Shown: positions 38,802-49,327 of the stretch, piece after piece | How the letters are laid out: each line of letters starts with the position of its first letter | Position numbering within the stretch: position 1 is the stretch's first letter | DNA from: Dyadobacter fanqingshengii | GTDB lineage: Bacteria > Bacteroidota > Bacteroidia > Cytophagales > Spirosomataceae | Length of the DNA stretch: 64,000 nt | NCBI RefSeq assembly: GCF_023822005.2 | Contig: NZ_CP098806.1 | Location: 3,968,001-4,032,000 of the forward strand | Direction of reading: 5' to 3' | Position numbers and translations under genes: made by a program | Notes under the pieces: model-generated | What the model was told of the DNA's origin: nothing | Seen by the model: the letters and a program-made list of their open reading frames with translations, nothing else | The model's database searches: none

Positions 38802-41408
38802 TTACTGTGCTGTAACAACGCTCGTGCGGCTTGCTTTGCCAGCCATATCAAAGCTTTTTAGCTTGATTGTTCCGGCCGCTTTCACGGGCGCTTCGTACAC
38901 AGGCGATTTGGCCGTAGGCTCTGAACCATCCGTTGTGTAATGTATAGCAAGTCCGGGAAGCTCAACATTGGCCTTCAGCATGCCGCCTTCCACCACAGCG
39001 CCGGGCATAGGAAGCCTGTAATTATAACCGCCATTTGCGAAGCTCATTCGGGGCATATGTCGCTGTGCAATGCTGTTTGCAAACACATTCCAGCCCTCAT
39101 TGATCATTTTCTTCCTGGCAGCATCGTCCGCCACATTCTCCCACTTACGCTCGGCAGCCCACGCGCTTTCCGCAAAACCCATTAATTTGGGCAAAATAGA
39201 ATATTCCATCATATCGCGGCCCTTCACCGTCTCACACCAAAGCTGCGCTTCTATTCCGATCACATTTTTTCTCGCCTCTGGCTTCAACTGTTGCTTGCCG
39301 ACAAACTCTTCTTTCATTGGTTTGCCAAATGCAGTTTCCTCCGTTGTGCGGAACATATTGAATGGTGCAAATGCCCAGTTATCACGTGTGTCCACAAATC
39401 CGCCCCAATACAAGCCCGGCTCTTTTGGGTCATTGTTATAGGACATGTCAAAATAGAAGTTAGTCACATTACAAAGCACAACCTGATAACCTGCATTAGC
39501 GAGGCGATTGCCTAAATCTACATCATACACATTGTTCCAAACATAAGGAACCACCGGATGGCCCACAAATTCCGGGTTGGCATTATAGATTCCTGCATTT
39601 GTCTTGGTTAATGCAACTTCCTCCCAGCCATGCACTTTCAGAGTACGTTTTTCCAGCCTTGGCAACAATTTCCTGAAAAAGTAAGTCTGCAAGTCACGGA
39701 ATTCTTTGATATCCGGATTCTCGTTTTTCAATTTTATAGCCATTGGCGATTTGGTCCACGCACCTTCCGCAACCTCATCACCGCCCGTGTGAAATGTATC
39801 CATCGTCAGACCCGCCTCTTTGTACATTTTGGCAAATTCATCCACGACTTTTTCAAAAAAGTGATAAGTGGATTCCCGCGCAACGCTCACCGTATTGTTC
39901 TTATAAGCCTGAGCCGAAAGGTAAACCGACTTGTCATCCGGGTCGATCAGGCGATATTCATTGGCTTCTTTTTCCTTGCCTTCTTTCATCAAACGATCGT
40001 AACGCGCTTCCATGGATTTAATGGCCGCTAGTGCGTGACCAGGGAAATTCACTTCCGGGATCACCTTAATGTGCCTGTCATTGGCATATTTCAGTATTTC
40101 AATAAAATCGGCGCGGGTGTAATAACCGCTTCCAAACTTCCCTTCATCATTTGCCACCGGCCCTGATCCGTAAGCAGGATGCAGCGCCGAAACATTGATC
40201 CCCGACGTGTGCGCACGGTGCGCGCCAATTTCCGTCAGCTCGGGTAACCCGTCAATTTCTACACGCCAGCCTTCATCCTCAGTGGTATAAAACAAAAAGT
40301 GATTGACCTTATAAGATGCAAGCAGATCCAAAACACGCTTGATCGTTTCTTTCGTCTGGAAGTTCCGGCCAACGTCCAAATGCATGCTTCTGAAATGAAA
40401 ACGGGGTGCATCTTCAACCTGCACATGCCCTAGCATAATGGATGCGGCTAGTTTTTGATAAGATTCTGTGGGCACAAGCTGCAAAAAGCTTTGAATTCCG
40501 TAGAAAACACCCGCCGGATCGCTGCCCGTAATGTTCACGCCGCTTGCATTAACGCCCAGCTTATACGCTTCCTTGGCAATGCCATTTACGGAAAGGTTTC
40601 CCGTATTTAAAACAATAGATGGCGCCTCCGGCGTGGTGGTGGTTGGCAGCCCTTCACGGATCGGAAAATCTGTTCCGGTAACGGCTTTTAGTTTTTCAAT
40701 TAGATATTTTGCTTCTTTTTCAAGGCCTTTCTGATAAAAAACATTAGCCTTATTATCCAATGTAAATGTCTCAGTGCCAGCGCTCATTTTCACCGGGCTT
40801 GGAATAATTTTCAATAATTGCGCTGCGCCCAGCTTGGTAAATTTCAAATTGTCTTTATAACGCTGCTCAGCGGTTGGAAGCGGCACGAGGTCATCTTTTC
40901 CCCTCATAATCTGCTCCTTAGCAACAAACGGCTCCACTGTGAAATCCTTAACCTGCACGATCTCTTTCTCTTTGCCCTCTTTGTCATAAAAAACAAAATA
41001 CAAGCCCATAGGCGCATCAGTCTCCTTGATAACGCCTTCCGTTCCCGTGTAATTAATGGTTATAGAGTCTCCCGGCGCGAGTTTAAAATCCTTGGCAGCC
41101 ACCATTTTGTACCAGTCCCCATTCAAATGTTCGATGATAGCCGGTTGAGGCGTTTTATTGCGTTGGATCGGGCGTGGCGACATGTTGAAAAACAGCGCCC
41201 AATTGCTGCCGTCCAGCGTAAAATCGCTGCCATTTTTCAGGGTGAACTTTGCGTCAAAACTGTGCGCTGGTTCTATGAAATTGGAAATGAGTTTCCATGA
41301 AATGCCGATTTTCTGTGCCTGATCTTTGGTGACATCGCCACTGCGCGAACAGCCGGCCAAAACAAAAAAACAAACGATTACAAGCTGATAAAGGAATATT
41401 CTCTTCAT
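38802..41408 (-). CDS. GH20 beta-N-acetylhexosaminidase lipoprotein
   Basis: 868 residues. Signal peptide with lipobox VLAGC (Cys 19). Domains in order: N-terminal carbohydrate-binding domain of the chitobiase type (about 30-170), GH20b domain (about 205-335), catalytic TIM barrel (about 340-720) and a C-terminal chitobiase-like domain (about 800-868; AIHYTTDGSEPTAKSPVYE). The catalytic pair is in FHTGGDEVAEGAW, Asp 544-Glu 545; the barrel start FHFRSMHLDVGRNF and KVIPEVNFPGHALAAI are typical. It releases terminal GlcNAc or GalNAc from chitooligosaccharides or glycans, at the outer membrane or in the periplasm. First gene of the operon GH20-permease-regulator. Confidence 0.95.
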   Translation of the reverse strand: MKRIFLYQLVIVCFFVLAGCSRSGDVTKDQAQKIGISWKLISNFIEPAHSFDAKFTLKNGSDFTLDGSNWALFFNMSPRPIQRNKTPQPAIIEHLNGDWYKMVAAKDFKLAPGDSITINYTGTEGVIKETDAPMGLYFVFYDKEGKEKEIVQVKDFTVEPFVAKEQIMRGKDDLVPLPTAEQRYKDNLKFTKLGAAQLLKIIPSPVKMSAGTETFTLDNKANVFYQKGLEKEAKYLIEKLKAVTGTDFPIREGLPTTTTPEAPSIVLNTGNLSVNGIAKEAYKLGVNASGVNITGSDPAGVFYGIQSFLQLVPTESYQKLAASIMLGHVQVEDAPRFHFRSMHLDVGRNFQTKETIKRVLDLLASYKVNHFLFYTTEDEGWRVEIDGLPELTEIGAHRAHTSGINVSALHPAYGSGPVANDEGKFGSGYYTRADFIEILKYANDRHIKVIPEVNFPGHALAAIKSMEARYDRLMKEGKEKEANEYRLIDPDDKSVYLSAQAYKNNTVSVARESTYHFFEKVVDEFAKMYKEAGLTMDTFHTGGDEVAEGAWTKSPMAIKLKNENPDIKEFRDLQTYFFRKLLPRLEKRTLKVHGWEEVALTKTNAGIYNANPEFVGHPVVPYVWNNVYDVDLGNRLANAGYQVVLCNVTNFYFDMSYNNDPKEPGLYWGGFVDTRDNWAFAPFNMFRTTEETAFGKPMKEEFVGKQQLKPEARKNVIGIEAQLWCETVKGRDMMEYSILPKLMGFAESAWAAERKWENVADDAARKKMINEGWNVFANSIAQRHMPRMSFANGGYNYRLPMPGAVVEGGMLKANVELPGLAIHYTTDGSEPTAKSPVYEAPVKAAGTIKLKSFDMAGKASRTSVVTAQ

Positions 41409-41569
41409 AGGGTCAGAAATGCAAAAATTTTAGAATTCAAAGGTGATTATGCGGGTCGCAAAACTTACAGCAATAATATTACTGATAAGTTGGGGAAATA
41501 TACTAGTATTTCTTTCATCAATAGCCTTTCCGGCGCACCAGCGCGTACTTATCCCCTAAACGGGCAAGG

Positions 41570-42676
41570 ATGAAAAACGAAACAGGAACATTTACAAGGC
41601 TGCTTTCCCTGGACGCAATGCGTGGCTTTACCATTGCCGCCATGATCATGGTCAACTTTCCCGGCAGCGAAGAATACGTGTTTCCTACATTGCGACATTC
41701 CAAATGGAACGGGCTGACATTCACCGACCTCATCGCACCCGTTTTCCTGTTCATTGTTGGCGTCTCTATTGCATTTGCCTACTCCAAAAGACTCGAACGC
41801 GGCGATCCTAAAATGCCGCTGTATCAGAAAATCATCTTCCGTTCATTGAAGATATTTGCGGTAGGAATGTTTTTGAACATGCTTCCCCATTTCGACTTTT
41901 CCGACCTGCGGTACACCGGCACATTGCCCCGGATCGCCATCGTTTTCCTCTTTTGCGCGATTTTGTTCCTCAACACAACCTGGAAACAGCAAGCCTGGAT
42001 CGGCTTTGGAATATTGGTTTTTTACTGGCTGGCCATGACATTGATCCCGACGCCGGGAACGGAAAAAGTCATGCTGGAACCAGGCAACAATCTGGCGGCA
42101 TGGGTGGATCAGCAATATTTGCCAGGCAAAATGTGGCAGGGAAATTGGGACCCGGAGGGGATATTAAGCACATTTCCATCCTTCGTGACAGGCATTACGG
42201 GCATGCTGGCAGGCAGATTACTGCTGGGCAACATGACGCCCAATGAAAAGGCCAATTATCTGATGGCAACCGGCTTTTTCGGGTGCGCGGCAGGCTATTT
42301 CTGGAACCTGACCTTTCCTACCAACGAAAATTTGTGGACAAGTTCGTTTGTATTGGTAACATCCGGCTTTGCCGCCATGCTCCTCGGCGTTCTTTACTTT
42401 TTGATTGACATTTCAGGAAGAACCAGGGGAACGTCGCCGGGAATCATTTTTGGTGCGAACGCGATTACGATTTATGTGCTCGCGGATATTTTCGCCCTGT
42501 TTTTTTATTTGTATAAAATCAATGGGCAAACGCTCAATAGCCATGCTGTCCATGCATTTATCAACATGGGTTTTAATCCGCAGCTGGCTAGTTTGTTATA
42601 CGCATTGCTCTTTGTTTGCATCAATTTCATTCCCGCTTACATTTTGTACAGGAAGAAGATCTTTATCAAACTGTAA
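41570..42676 (+). CDS. NagX/HGSNAT-like integral membrane protein (DUF5009 type)
   Basis: 368 residues with about ten membrane helices. The N-terminal RLLSLDAMRGFTIAAMIMVNF matches the acyltransferase/NagX start (LDxxRGxxxxxMIxVN), followed by the conserved LTFTDLIAPVFLFIVGVSIAF. The human relative HGSNAT transfers acetyl groups to terminal glucosamine in lysosomes; the bacterial version, NagX, is linked by genomic context to GlcNAc use in Shewanella and Bacteroidota. Here it is divergent from the GH20 operon across 160 bp, which agrees with that role. Start: MKNETGTFTRLLSLDAMRG at 41570. Confidence 0.88.
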   Translation: MKNETGTFTRLLSLDAMRGFTIAAMIMVNFPGSEEYVFPTLRHSKWNGLTFTDLIAPVFLFIVGVSIAFAYSKRLERGDPKMPLYQKIIFRSLKIFAVGMFLNMLPHFDFSDLRYTGTLPRIAIVFLFCAILFLNTTWKQQAWIGFGILVFYWLAMTLIPTPGTEKVMLEPGNNLAAWVDQQYLPGKMWQGNWDPEGILSTFPSFVTGITGMLAGRLLLGNMTPNEKANYLMATGFFGCAAGYFWNLTFPTNENLWTSSFVLVTSGFAAMLLGVLYFLIDISGRTRGTSPGIIFGANAITIYVLADIFALFFYLYKINGQTLNSHAVHAFINMGFNPQLASLLYALLFVCINFIPAYILYRKKIFIKL

Positions 42677-42686
42677 ATAACCAGAC

Positions 42687-43670
42687 CTATTTTTTGCCCT
42701 CCCACATCATTAAGCCTTCGATCAAGGCAGTAAGCTGCGGCGTTGGCATGTTTGGTGTGAGATAAGCGTGCGGGCCCATGGCGTCGTCCTGCCAGGTGTT
42801 GTTCCCGTCCTTGATAATGATCTTTCCGCGTTTCAATCCAAAATAAGGCTGCACACCACGAACGCCTACAAGCACCGCAGTCTGATCCCAGCTTTGGCGA
42901 CCATTGGCGTCCCCCTGACTTTTGGACATGGCCAATTGATAAGCATCCTTCACCGGGCTTTTCAATCGCTCGTTTCCAATCACATTCACACCCGTGCGAA
43001 TCTCCTGCCCGATCTCAAAACCACTGAAAATAATCTCCGTAGGCCATTCCGTAAACACTTTTTGCGAGGCCAGGGAATCAACGTAAACATTATATTCACG
43101 TCCGGCCGGAAATCTGCCTGCCATGCTCACCAGTCCGCTCACCTTTTTTCTCACCAGGTTCAAGCCCGATAACTGGGAATGTTCATCCGGCTTGGAATCC
43201 AGCAAATTGGCCAGGTTTGTCAAAAAACCGACGGTTACAATTGTGACGCTTTGGTCGGGTTGTTTAGCTAAAATTTTACGATAAACCGTTACCGCATCCT
43301 CTGCCTCAGCCGATTTTTTGATCTTATGCGGATATTTCTCAATCAGCATTTCAGGCCATTTCTGCGTGGCGCCGTAGGTTGGGGCCGCCAAGCCCTTGGG
43401 CGCTCCCGTTGGGAGTTCGGGGCGTCCGAAGTAAGTATTCAGGATGTCAATGGTTGGGACAACCAATTCATTTTTATTGGAAGCAATCACAGCCAGCGGC
43501 CTTACTTCGCCCTTGTCAGCCAATGCGTGCATGACGGCCATTGCGCCCACGTCATCATAATCCGGGCCAATGTCTGTATCAAGAATTAATGTTTTGGGAA
43601 GCCGGCTTCCTGTCTGGGAATAAACGTGGGAACAAGTTAAGAGACAAACTATCAGTAATATTTTACGCAT
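42687..43670 (-). CDS. secreted nucleoside hydrolase (inosine-uridine type)
   Basis: 327 residues from the ATG at 43670, which begins a signal peptide (MRKILLIVCLLTCSHVYSQ); the frame is open to 43727. The calcium-site signature of nucleoside hydrolases, LILDTDIGPDYDDVGAMAV, is present (about residues 27-45, with the DxDxGxDxDD pattern), plus VTIVTVGFLTNLANLL and SWDQTAVLVGVRG. It splits the N-glycosidic bond of ribonucleosides; the signal peptide puts it in the periplasm, where it would salvage bases and ribose. It is convergent with the NagX-like gene, with 10 bp between the stops. Confidence 0.92.
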   Translation of the reverse strand: MRKILLIVCLLTCSHVYSQTGSRLPKTLILDTDIGPDYDDVGAMAVMHALADKGEVRPLAVIASNKNELVVPTIDILNTYFGRPELPTGAPKGLAAPTYGATQKWPEMLIEKYPHKIKKSAEAEDAVTVYRKILAKQPDQSVTIVTVGFLTNLANLLDSKPDEHSQLSGLNLVRKKVSGLVSMAGRFPAGREYNVYVDSLASQKVFTEWPTEIIFSGFEIGQEIRTGVNVIGNERLKSPVKDAYQLAMSKSQGDANGRQSWDQTAVLVGVRGVQPYFGLKRGKIIIKDGNNTWQDDAMGPHAYLTPNMPTPQLTALIEGLMMWEGKK

Positions 43671-43757
43671 GGCAATCATTGAGAAAACACTTTTGGCACT
43701 ATTGCTGTATTCGCGGCATTGGGTCATTATGCTGCAAATTGCGCAAATTTTATGGCT

Positions 43758-46700
43758 TTAATTCTTTAAAACGTGAAACACCTGCTTTTCCTTTCCGCTC
43801 ACCACTTCCAGCAGGTAAGTCCCGGAGGCATACTCCCAACCCGTTAAGTCCAGCTTGTGCTTTTGGACAAAACCTGTTGCAGCCGATTTTGAGCTGTGAT
43901 ACATCCGGCCACCATTGTCATATACATTAACGGTCACTTCGTCACCCGTATTAGCCTGATAAGTCACATAAAACATGCCCGTGGAAGGATTCGGGTAAAC
44001 CTGCCAGGAAGGTTTTTCATCAAAAAACACCGGTTTTACGCTCGAATACTGGTAACTGTTATCCGTATCGATCATTTTCAGGCGATAATAAAGCACACCC
44101 GTTTGGCTTGAACTCTGGTCTGTAAATGTATAATCCCGCGTAACATTCAGTCCGCCTCGGGAGGCCATTTCACCCAATTTCACAAACTGATTCTGACGAA
44201 AGGCATCATTTCCAGCTGCTACTTCAATGTCGAAATGATTAAAGTCCTCCTCCGAAGTGGTTTGCCATTCCAGTAAAACGGATCTGTCATTATCTGCATT
44301 CTTCTTTTTAGCCGAAAAACGGATCAGCGAAACCGGCAATGCATCGCCGGAACCGACGAAGTTTTTCGCCAGCCAGAATTCCGAGAAGTGTTTAACTTTT
44401 AATTCAGCATAATAACCTTTATCATAAGGCACTTTTTTCACCAGCTCGGTTGGATAAAAGGCCCAGGCGCCATTCGAGCTGTTTTCAATGTTGCCGTCTT
44501 CTTTCGACAGATCCGCATTTTTATATTTGGAAACGCCCAGTTCATAAGCACTCGAAGGTTTATCACAATTATTACATCCGGTCGCATTGACCAATGCCAG
44601 CGTCTCACTTTCCAGGAAATAAAGCCGCACAATGGCCGAATCCGGGAGATTCGCATTTTGTGGCTTAATGGTGAAATTCCGGTCGAGATAGTAGTTTTTG
44701 TTCGTGTTTCTGACGCCGGTTGTGTTCACATATGCCTGCACTTCCGTGTTACCCAGGTTTTGTCCCCTTGTATTTACAGAAGCAACCAGTTTATTATTTT
44801 TCAAAAAATGCACCCAATTGTTTGATGCCGGAACGCTTTGAGAAACGGCCGGACCTGTGCCGGTTTCATCATAAATGCCGTTGGCCTGATCGTAAATATG
44901 AATGTCGTCCAAAGCAATTCCCTCCCGGTTATTGAAATTATCGGCGCTGAAAACGAAACGTATTTTCAAACTTGCGAAACCGGTTGGCAATGGAATCGTA
45001 GCCACGTGCCATCGCACAAAATTCTGAATGCTCCACGACCCTTTGCCCGAGTAAGTTTTGTTGTACCAATTTGTGCCCTGCCCTTGTGCCCCTAACCTTG
45101 TCCAGGCGCCTCCATTGCCAGAATATTCCAGGTAAGCAATGTCGCAGGGCAACGGATCGCAAACCTCCATGTCCAGGGCCACGCTGAAACTCAATGTAGG
45201 CGCGGCAAGCCCCGTAACATTGAAGCAAGGGGAAAGCAAATAGGATTCTTCGCGGTCATTATTGGTGCCTGCAAGATTGGTTTTCCAGATGTTTGTTCCA
45301 CTCGGCGCCGTTTTTATTTGTGTAGAAACGGGCTTTCCGTGCTGCCAGGAGCTGTTTGTTCCTTTTGTATACCAATGTCCGTCATTGCTTTCAAAATTTT
45401 CGAGATACGGATACGAACTGATTACCGGCGCATTATGAATCTGAACATTCACCGTGTCATTCAACCGGTAACTATCCGTGTCCAAACCTACCCAAATCTT
45501 GATCTTGTGCCAGCCATAGGCAGACAGATCCGCCTTGTCTTTGAATGTATAATTCACCGTCGTCCGCTTCGCCAGCGACGCTATGGTGTCCGTAATCATC
45601 GAACCATCATTCAGTTGCAGATAAACCGGAATGTTGGTAATGGTCCGTGCCGAGCTGTTGCGGACCTGCGCAATGACCGTTTCTGCACTGCCTAACCCGC
45701 AATTTTCGGCAGCCGGCTGCACAACACTTAGCAATTGAATATCGTCCGTAACAACATAAAGCATGATATCATCGAAAGAATAGCCTGCGCCATTCTTGTC
45801 ATCGGCTGCTATGATCTTTCCCCATTGTCCCCAGCGCACCTGGAAGCTGGACGAAAAATTTTGGTTATTCGTTGCCAGCAAATTGCTCACCTCAATGCCC
45901 TGAGGCATTTTGTAGCCTTCCTGAGGGGAATTTTGATTGGCAAAAAGGTCATAAGCTTCAATCCACGGATCGCTGTCCTTGCCACGGATCCATACGCGGT
46001 TGTTCGCATTGGTCTTTTGCCCGTGGTTTTTATATTTAAAATTAAGCCGGACGTCCACATCCTGCACGTCGTAACTGGCCAAATTGAATGTTCCTTCGAG
46101 ATAGCTAATGTTGCCTGCTGTGAAAAAGCGGTTGGCATCCAGCGTCAGCGCCCTTTGCCCGGACGCAGCCATGCCTGTATTCAAAAATGTCCGCAATCGT
46201 CCGGCGGTGGTTGAAGCGCTGAAATCATACCGACCGTCGCCGGTGAGTCCGGTTTGATTCTTTACCCAGGTTTGCGCAGGCAGGCTTTCCATGTCGTCCA
46301 AAAACGGCAGCGCGATCTGATCATTGGGCAACTGCCTGAAAACTCTGGTGAGCGTGTCATTGGCAGAAACCAGATCCGATTGTCCATGAATAAACACCTG
46401 CAAATGATAATCCCGCACCTGGCTCATATTGGCTCCTATGTTGAATGTATGGTCATATGTTTTGCCCTTTTCAATGAATGGTGTGATTGTTTGCGGCGCA
46501 ATCGACTGCCCGTCCAGGATGTAACCCACCTCCACAGAACCATTAAAATCCACATCGTCCAGGTTTTTAATCCTTATTTTAACAAAAACAGCATTACCCA
46601 GCTCGGAAGATGTGTTTTTCCTGCCCGAACCAACCGGCGTCACAATGGATTCTATTTTCAGATCATTATCTGAGATCGTTCCTGCACACGTGCCGTTGTC

Positions 46701-49154
46701 CGGTCGCCTCGAAATCGCCAGCGCCCTCCTTCCCGGACGACCATTGATGCGTGCCCGAACGGACATGGAATAAGTGGAATCCTTCAACATTCCGCTAAAA
46801 ACGTATTTATTCTGCGTAGTAGAATCCACCGCGACCATTTCGTCGCCTTTGAGCAACATTACTTCGTAATCCGTTGCTCCGGTAACCGCAGTCCAGTCGA
46901 GGGAAATATATCCTTCACATTGCAGGCTCGATAATGTTACAGTCGGGACGCCCACAACTGTAAATGCTTCACTGACACGCTCCCCGATCACATTATTATT
47001 CTTCGTTTGAATGATCTTCACTTTTGCCTTATTCGAAGTCGTTCCGACCGGGATCGTCCAGGTTGTTTGCCTTACAGCAGCAGCAAGATTCACTGCGATG
47101 TTTGTCCAGGAACCTCCATCATTTAGCGAATACTGAACGGTATAAGTTCTCTGCGCGTCCGTTGCGGCATTCCAGCTAACGATAATGCCGTCTCCATCTT
47201 TCAATCGCTCGTTACCGATCGGGTAAGTGATGGCGGTCTCGGCCGGGACAAAATCGTAAACAACAAAATATTCCTGTGTAGGATTCTGTGGAACTGCATG
47301 GCCTTTTACAGAAATCATGTAGGCTCCCGCCGACGGATTATTGATCGTAACCTGCTCTACATTATTAATATGATCTTCGCCTGTAACCGCCACAGCATTC
47401 ACTTTGGAAGGTGTAGGATCCAGCAGTCTTGGCAGGATAGCGTTATTAGATGGATTGATCACTTTCAGATCCAGGTCATTCACCAGATTTTGTGTGGAAA
47501 GTACGGCTGCTGCCGGATCATTATAATATAGCATTACTTTTAATTGCGCCGTTCCCGCCGGAACCTGAATGCCGTGTGTCAATGTCTGCTGATGCCCTAC
47601 CGCGCCGCTGACGTAATTTTTATCATCCAGCATTTTAAGCGATCGCGAAAGGTCCATCCACCCGAAGCCGTATTTGTAATCCGGCCCTTCATTTCCTTTG
47701 TCCGTTGCACCATTGATGATCAGCGCTTTCATCAATGCGTTCTTTGGATTGGCACCTCCGTTAACCTGACGAAAACGCTCATAAAGCAAAGCCAGCCCAC
47801 CCGCAACTGCCGGGCTCGACATGCTGGTTCCGCTGCCGTTTGTATAAAGGTTGGTAGGGATTGTAGATCGTACCGAGGAGCCTAATGCCACTATTTCCGG
47901 CTTAATGCGGCCGTCGCGCACCGGTCCTACGCTGGAATTGGCAGCAAGCAATCCCGTATCAAAAGTATTTCCGACACTGATCACATTCTTGGCAGTCTGA
48001 TAACCGCTGATCACATTCCCAAAGCCCGGCGGATACGGAGAACAAGTGCCGCCGCCGCTGTTACCAGCCGAAAAAACGTGTTCGAGGTTTGGTAATTGAA
48101 AAGCCTGTTCGTCCAGAATGCGTGAATAGAGATCGTAAATCCCGTAAGTTTCACAATTATTGATCTCGCTGCCGTACGAATTATTGGTCACGACCATTGC
48201 AAAATCATTCACATATTCGGGAGAGTATGCGATGATGTTCGAAAAGCTTTGTGACACAATGGTCGCTTTTGGCGCATAACCTGCGTAAAGCTCATTCATA
48301 ATGCCCCCTCCGGCCAATGTCCCCATCGTATGCACGCCATGCTGGCCGGCTTCAATGGCAGCGCGGTTGATGATCCGGTTGTTGAAATCAATGTGTAATA
48401 ATGGATTGGAATCATCACCATGGCCTACCACAACGCCTTTTCCAGTCAGTTTCCGACCATTCGGTAATGTTGAATGCAGCAGATTGGCGCGCCCGTTAAC
48501 CAGGCTCCGGTTGTTGAAAGGCTTGTCGCCAGGAGGCGCGGCTTGTACATATTGGATAAATGGCTGCCCCGCCAGTTCCCTGACCCTGTTATCCCGAATG
48601 CGCAATGCAATGACCTGATAATCTTTATATTGATCCGAAACAATTTCAAAGTCTTTGGCCTTCAATTGGTTGCTAACCTCCTGAAAACTGATGGATCGTG
48701 GATAATTAATCCATACGTCCACCGTCCCCGGCATTTTCACCGCATGAACAGGAAGTTGCCCTTTGGCAAGCGCCGGCTGCATTTTCTGCTCCGGCGTCAG
48801 TTCGAAAATGGCCCGGCCGTGCATTCTTGCGAGCGTGCTTTTGTCTGTGTTGCTGGTGAGTGTCGCCGTGTAAGCATTATTGGGAATATAATCCAGCAAC
48901 TCGATGCCCTCCTGCTTCAGCTGTTCCCGCTCCGCAGCATTAGGAATTGATTCGAATTGAATGACAACAAATGTCCTGGAACCATCGGCTGCGGTCCTTA
49001 GATTTGCGCCTTGTTTGCTCGCGGTAATGTTCTTTTCAGGCGTAAACGAGCCGCTTTGTAAAAGGACTTTATAATCCTTTCCGTTTTGTGCGGTAACTGA
49101 TAAAGAGGTTAGGGCTAAAAACGAAAGTGTGTGGTAAAGTTTCTTCCATTCCAT
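43758..49154 (-). CDS. large secreted S8 subtilisin-like protease with T9SS sorting domain
   Basis: 1798 residues. Signal peptide (1-23); a pro-region (about 24-215); the S8 catalytic domain (about 220-530) with Asp near 247 (VVVGHGDDSN), His near 275 (GQHGVHTMGTLAGG), oxyanion Asn in VVTNNSYGS and Ser near 444 (GTSMSSPAVAGG). After it come a P-domain-like beta region, two fibronectin III-like domains (about 665-860), a region of jelly-roll and CARDB-like domains (about 860-1600), a 'VSLIRFSAKKKNADNDRS' module common before T9SS signals, and a type A sorting domain (about 1715-1798; WQVYPNPSTGMFYV, then TYLLEVVSGKEKQVFHVLKN). The protein is exported through the outer membrane and likely held at the surface or released. 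It probably degrades extracellular protein. Confidence 0.93.
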   Translation of the reverse strand: MEWKKLYHTLSFLALTSLSVTAQNGKDYKVLLQSGSFTPEKNITASKQGANLRTAADGSRTFVVIQFESIPNAAEREQLKQEGIELLDYIPNNAYTATLTSNTDKSTLARMHGRAIFELTPEQKMQPALAKGQLPVHAVKMPGTVDVWINYPRSISFQEVSNQLKAKDFEIVSDQYKDYQVIALRIRDNRVRELAGQPFIQYVQAAPPGDKPFNNRSLVNGRANLLHSTLPNGRKLTGKGVVVGHGDDSNPLLHIDFNNRIINRAAIEAGQHGVHTMGTLAGGGIMNELYAGYAPKATIVSQSFSNIIAYSPEYVNDFAMVVTNNSYGSEINNCETYGIYDLYSRILDEQAFQLPNLEHVFSAGNSGGGTCSPYPPGFGNVISGYQTAKNVISVGNTFDTGLLAANSSVGPVRDGRIKPEIVALGSSVRSTIPTNLYTNGSGTSMSSPAVAGGLALLYERFRQVNGGANPKNALMKALIINGATDKGNEGPDYKYGFGWMDLSRSLKMLDDKNYVSGAVGHQQTLTHGIQVPAGTAQLKVMLYYNDPAAAVLSTQNLVNDLDLKVINPSNNAILPRLLDPTPSKVNAVAVTGEDHINNVEQVTINNPSAGAYMISVKGHAVPQNPTQEYFVVYDFVPAETAITYPIGNERLKDGDGIIVSWNAATDAQRTYTVQYSLNDGGSWTNIAVNLAAAVRQTTWTIPVGTTSNKAKVKIIQTKNNNVIGERVSEAFTVVGVPTVTLSSLQCEGYISLDWTAVTGATDYEVMLLKGDEMVAVDSTTQNKYVFSGMLKDSTYSMSVRARINGRPGRRALAISRRPDNGTCAGTISDNDLKIESIVTPVGSGRKNTSSELGNAVFVKIRIKNLDDVDFNGSVEVGYILDGQSIAPQTITPFIEKGKTYDHTFNIGANMSQVRDYHLQVFIHGQSDLVSANDTLTRVFRQLPNDQIALPFLDDMESLPAQTWVKNQTGLTGDGRYDFSASTTAGRLRTFLNTGMAASGQRALTLDANRFFTAGNISYLEGTFNLASYDVQDVDVRLNFKYKNHGQKTNANNRVWIRGKDSDPWIEAYDLFANQNSPQEGYKMPQGIEVSNLLATNNQNFSSSFQVRWGQWGKIIAADDKNGAGYSFDDIMLYVVTDDIQLLSVVQPAAENCGLGSAETVIAQVRNSSARTITNIPVYLQLNDGSMITDTIASLAKRTTVNYTFKDKADLSAYGWHKIKIWVGLDTDSYRLNDTVNVQIHNAPVISSYPYLENFESNDGHWYTKGTNSSWQHGKPVSTQIKTAPSGTNIWKTNLAGTNNDREESYLLSPCFNVTGLAAPTLSFSVALDMEVCDPLPCDIAYLEYSGNGGAWTRLGAQGQGTNWYNKTYSGKGSWSIQNFVRWHVATIPLPTGFASLKIRFVFSADNFNNREGIALDDIHIYDQANGIYDETGTGPAVSQSVPASNNWVHFLKNNKLVASVNTRGQNLGNTEVQAYVNTTGVRNTNKNYYLDRNFTIKPQNANLPDSAIVRLYFLESETLALVNATGCNNCDKPSSAYELGVSKYKNADLSKEDGNIENSSNGAWAFYPTELVKKVPYDKGYYAELKVKHFSEFWLAKNFVGSGDALPVSLIRFSAKKKNADNDRSVLLEWQTTSEEDFNHFDIEVAAGNDAFRQNQFVKLGEMASRGGLNVTRDYTFTDQSSSQTGVLYYRLKMIDTDNSYQYSSVKPVFFDEKPSWQVYPNPSTGMFYVTYQANTGDEVTVNVYDNGGRMYHSSKSAATGFVQKHKLDLTGWEYASGTYLLEVVSGKEKQVFHVLKN

Positions 49155-49327
49155 ACAATTAGATTCAAAGATAAAACAGGTAATTCTACTTCAATTATAA
49201 ATGATTTACAAATTAATACGTAACTGTCATTTTATCAGCAATATTAATTTTTGTAAATGCCTGTGCACAGGGTTAACTTCGCGGCTTGTCTCACATTTTT
49301 TCGCGTTGCACCAGCGCGCACAGGATT

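Noticed and set aside
41535..49318. The 11-base string GCACCAGCGCG upstream of both the NagX-like gene (41535) and aroE (49308)
   Set aside because: Only two copies, no symmetry that forms a stable site, and the flanks differ; likely chance.
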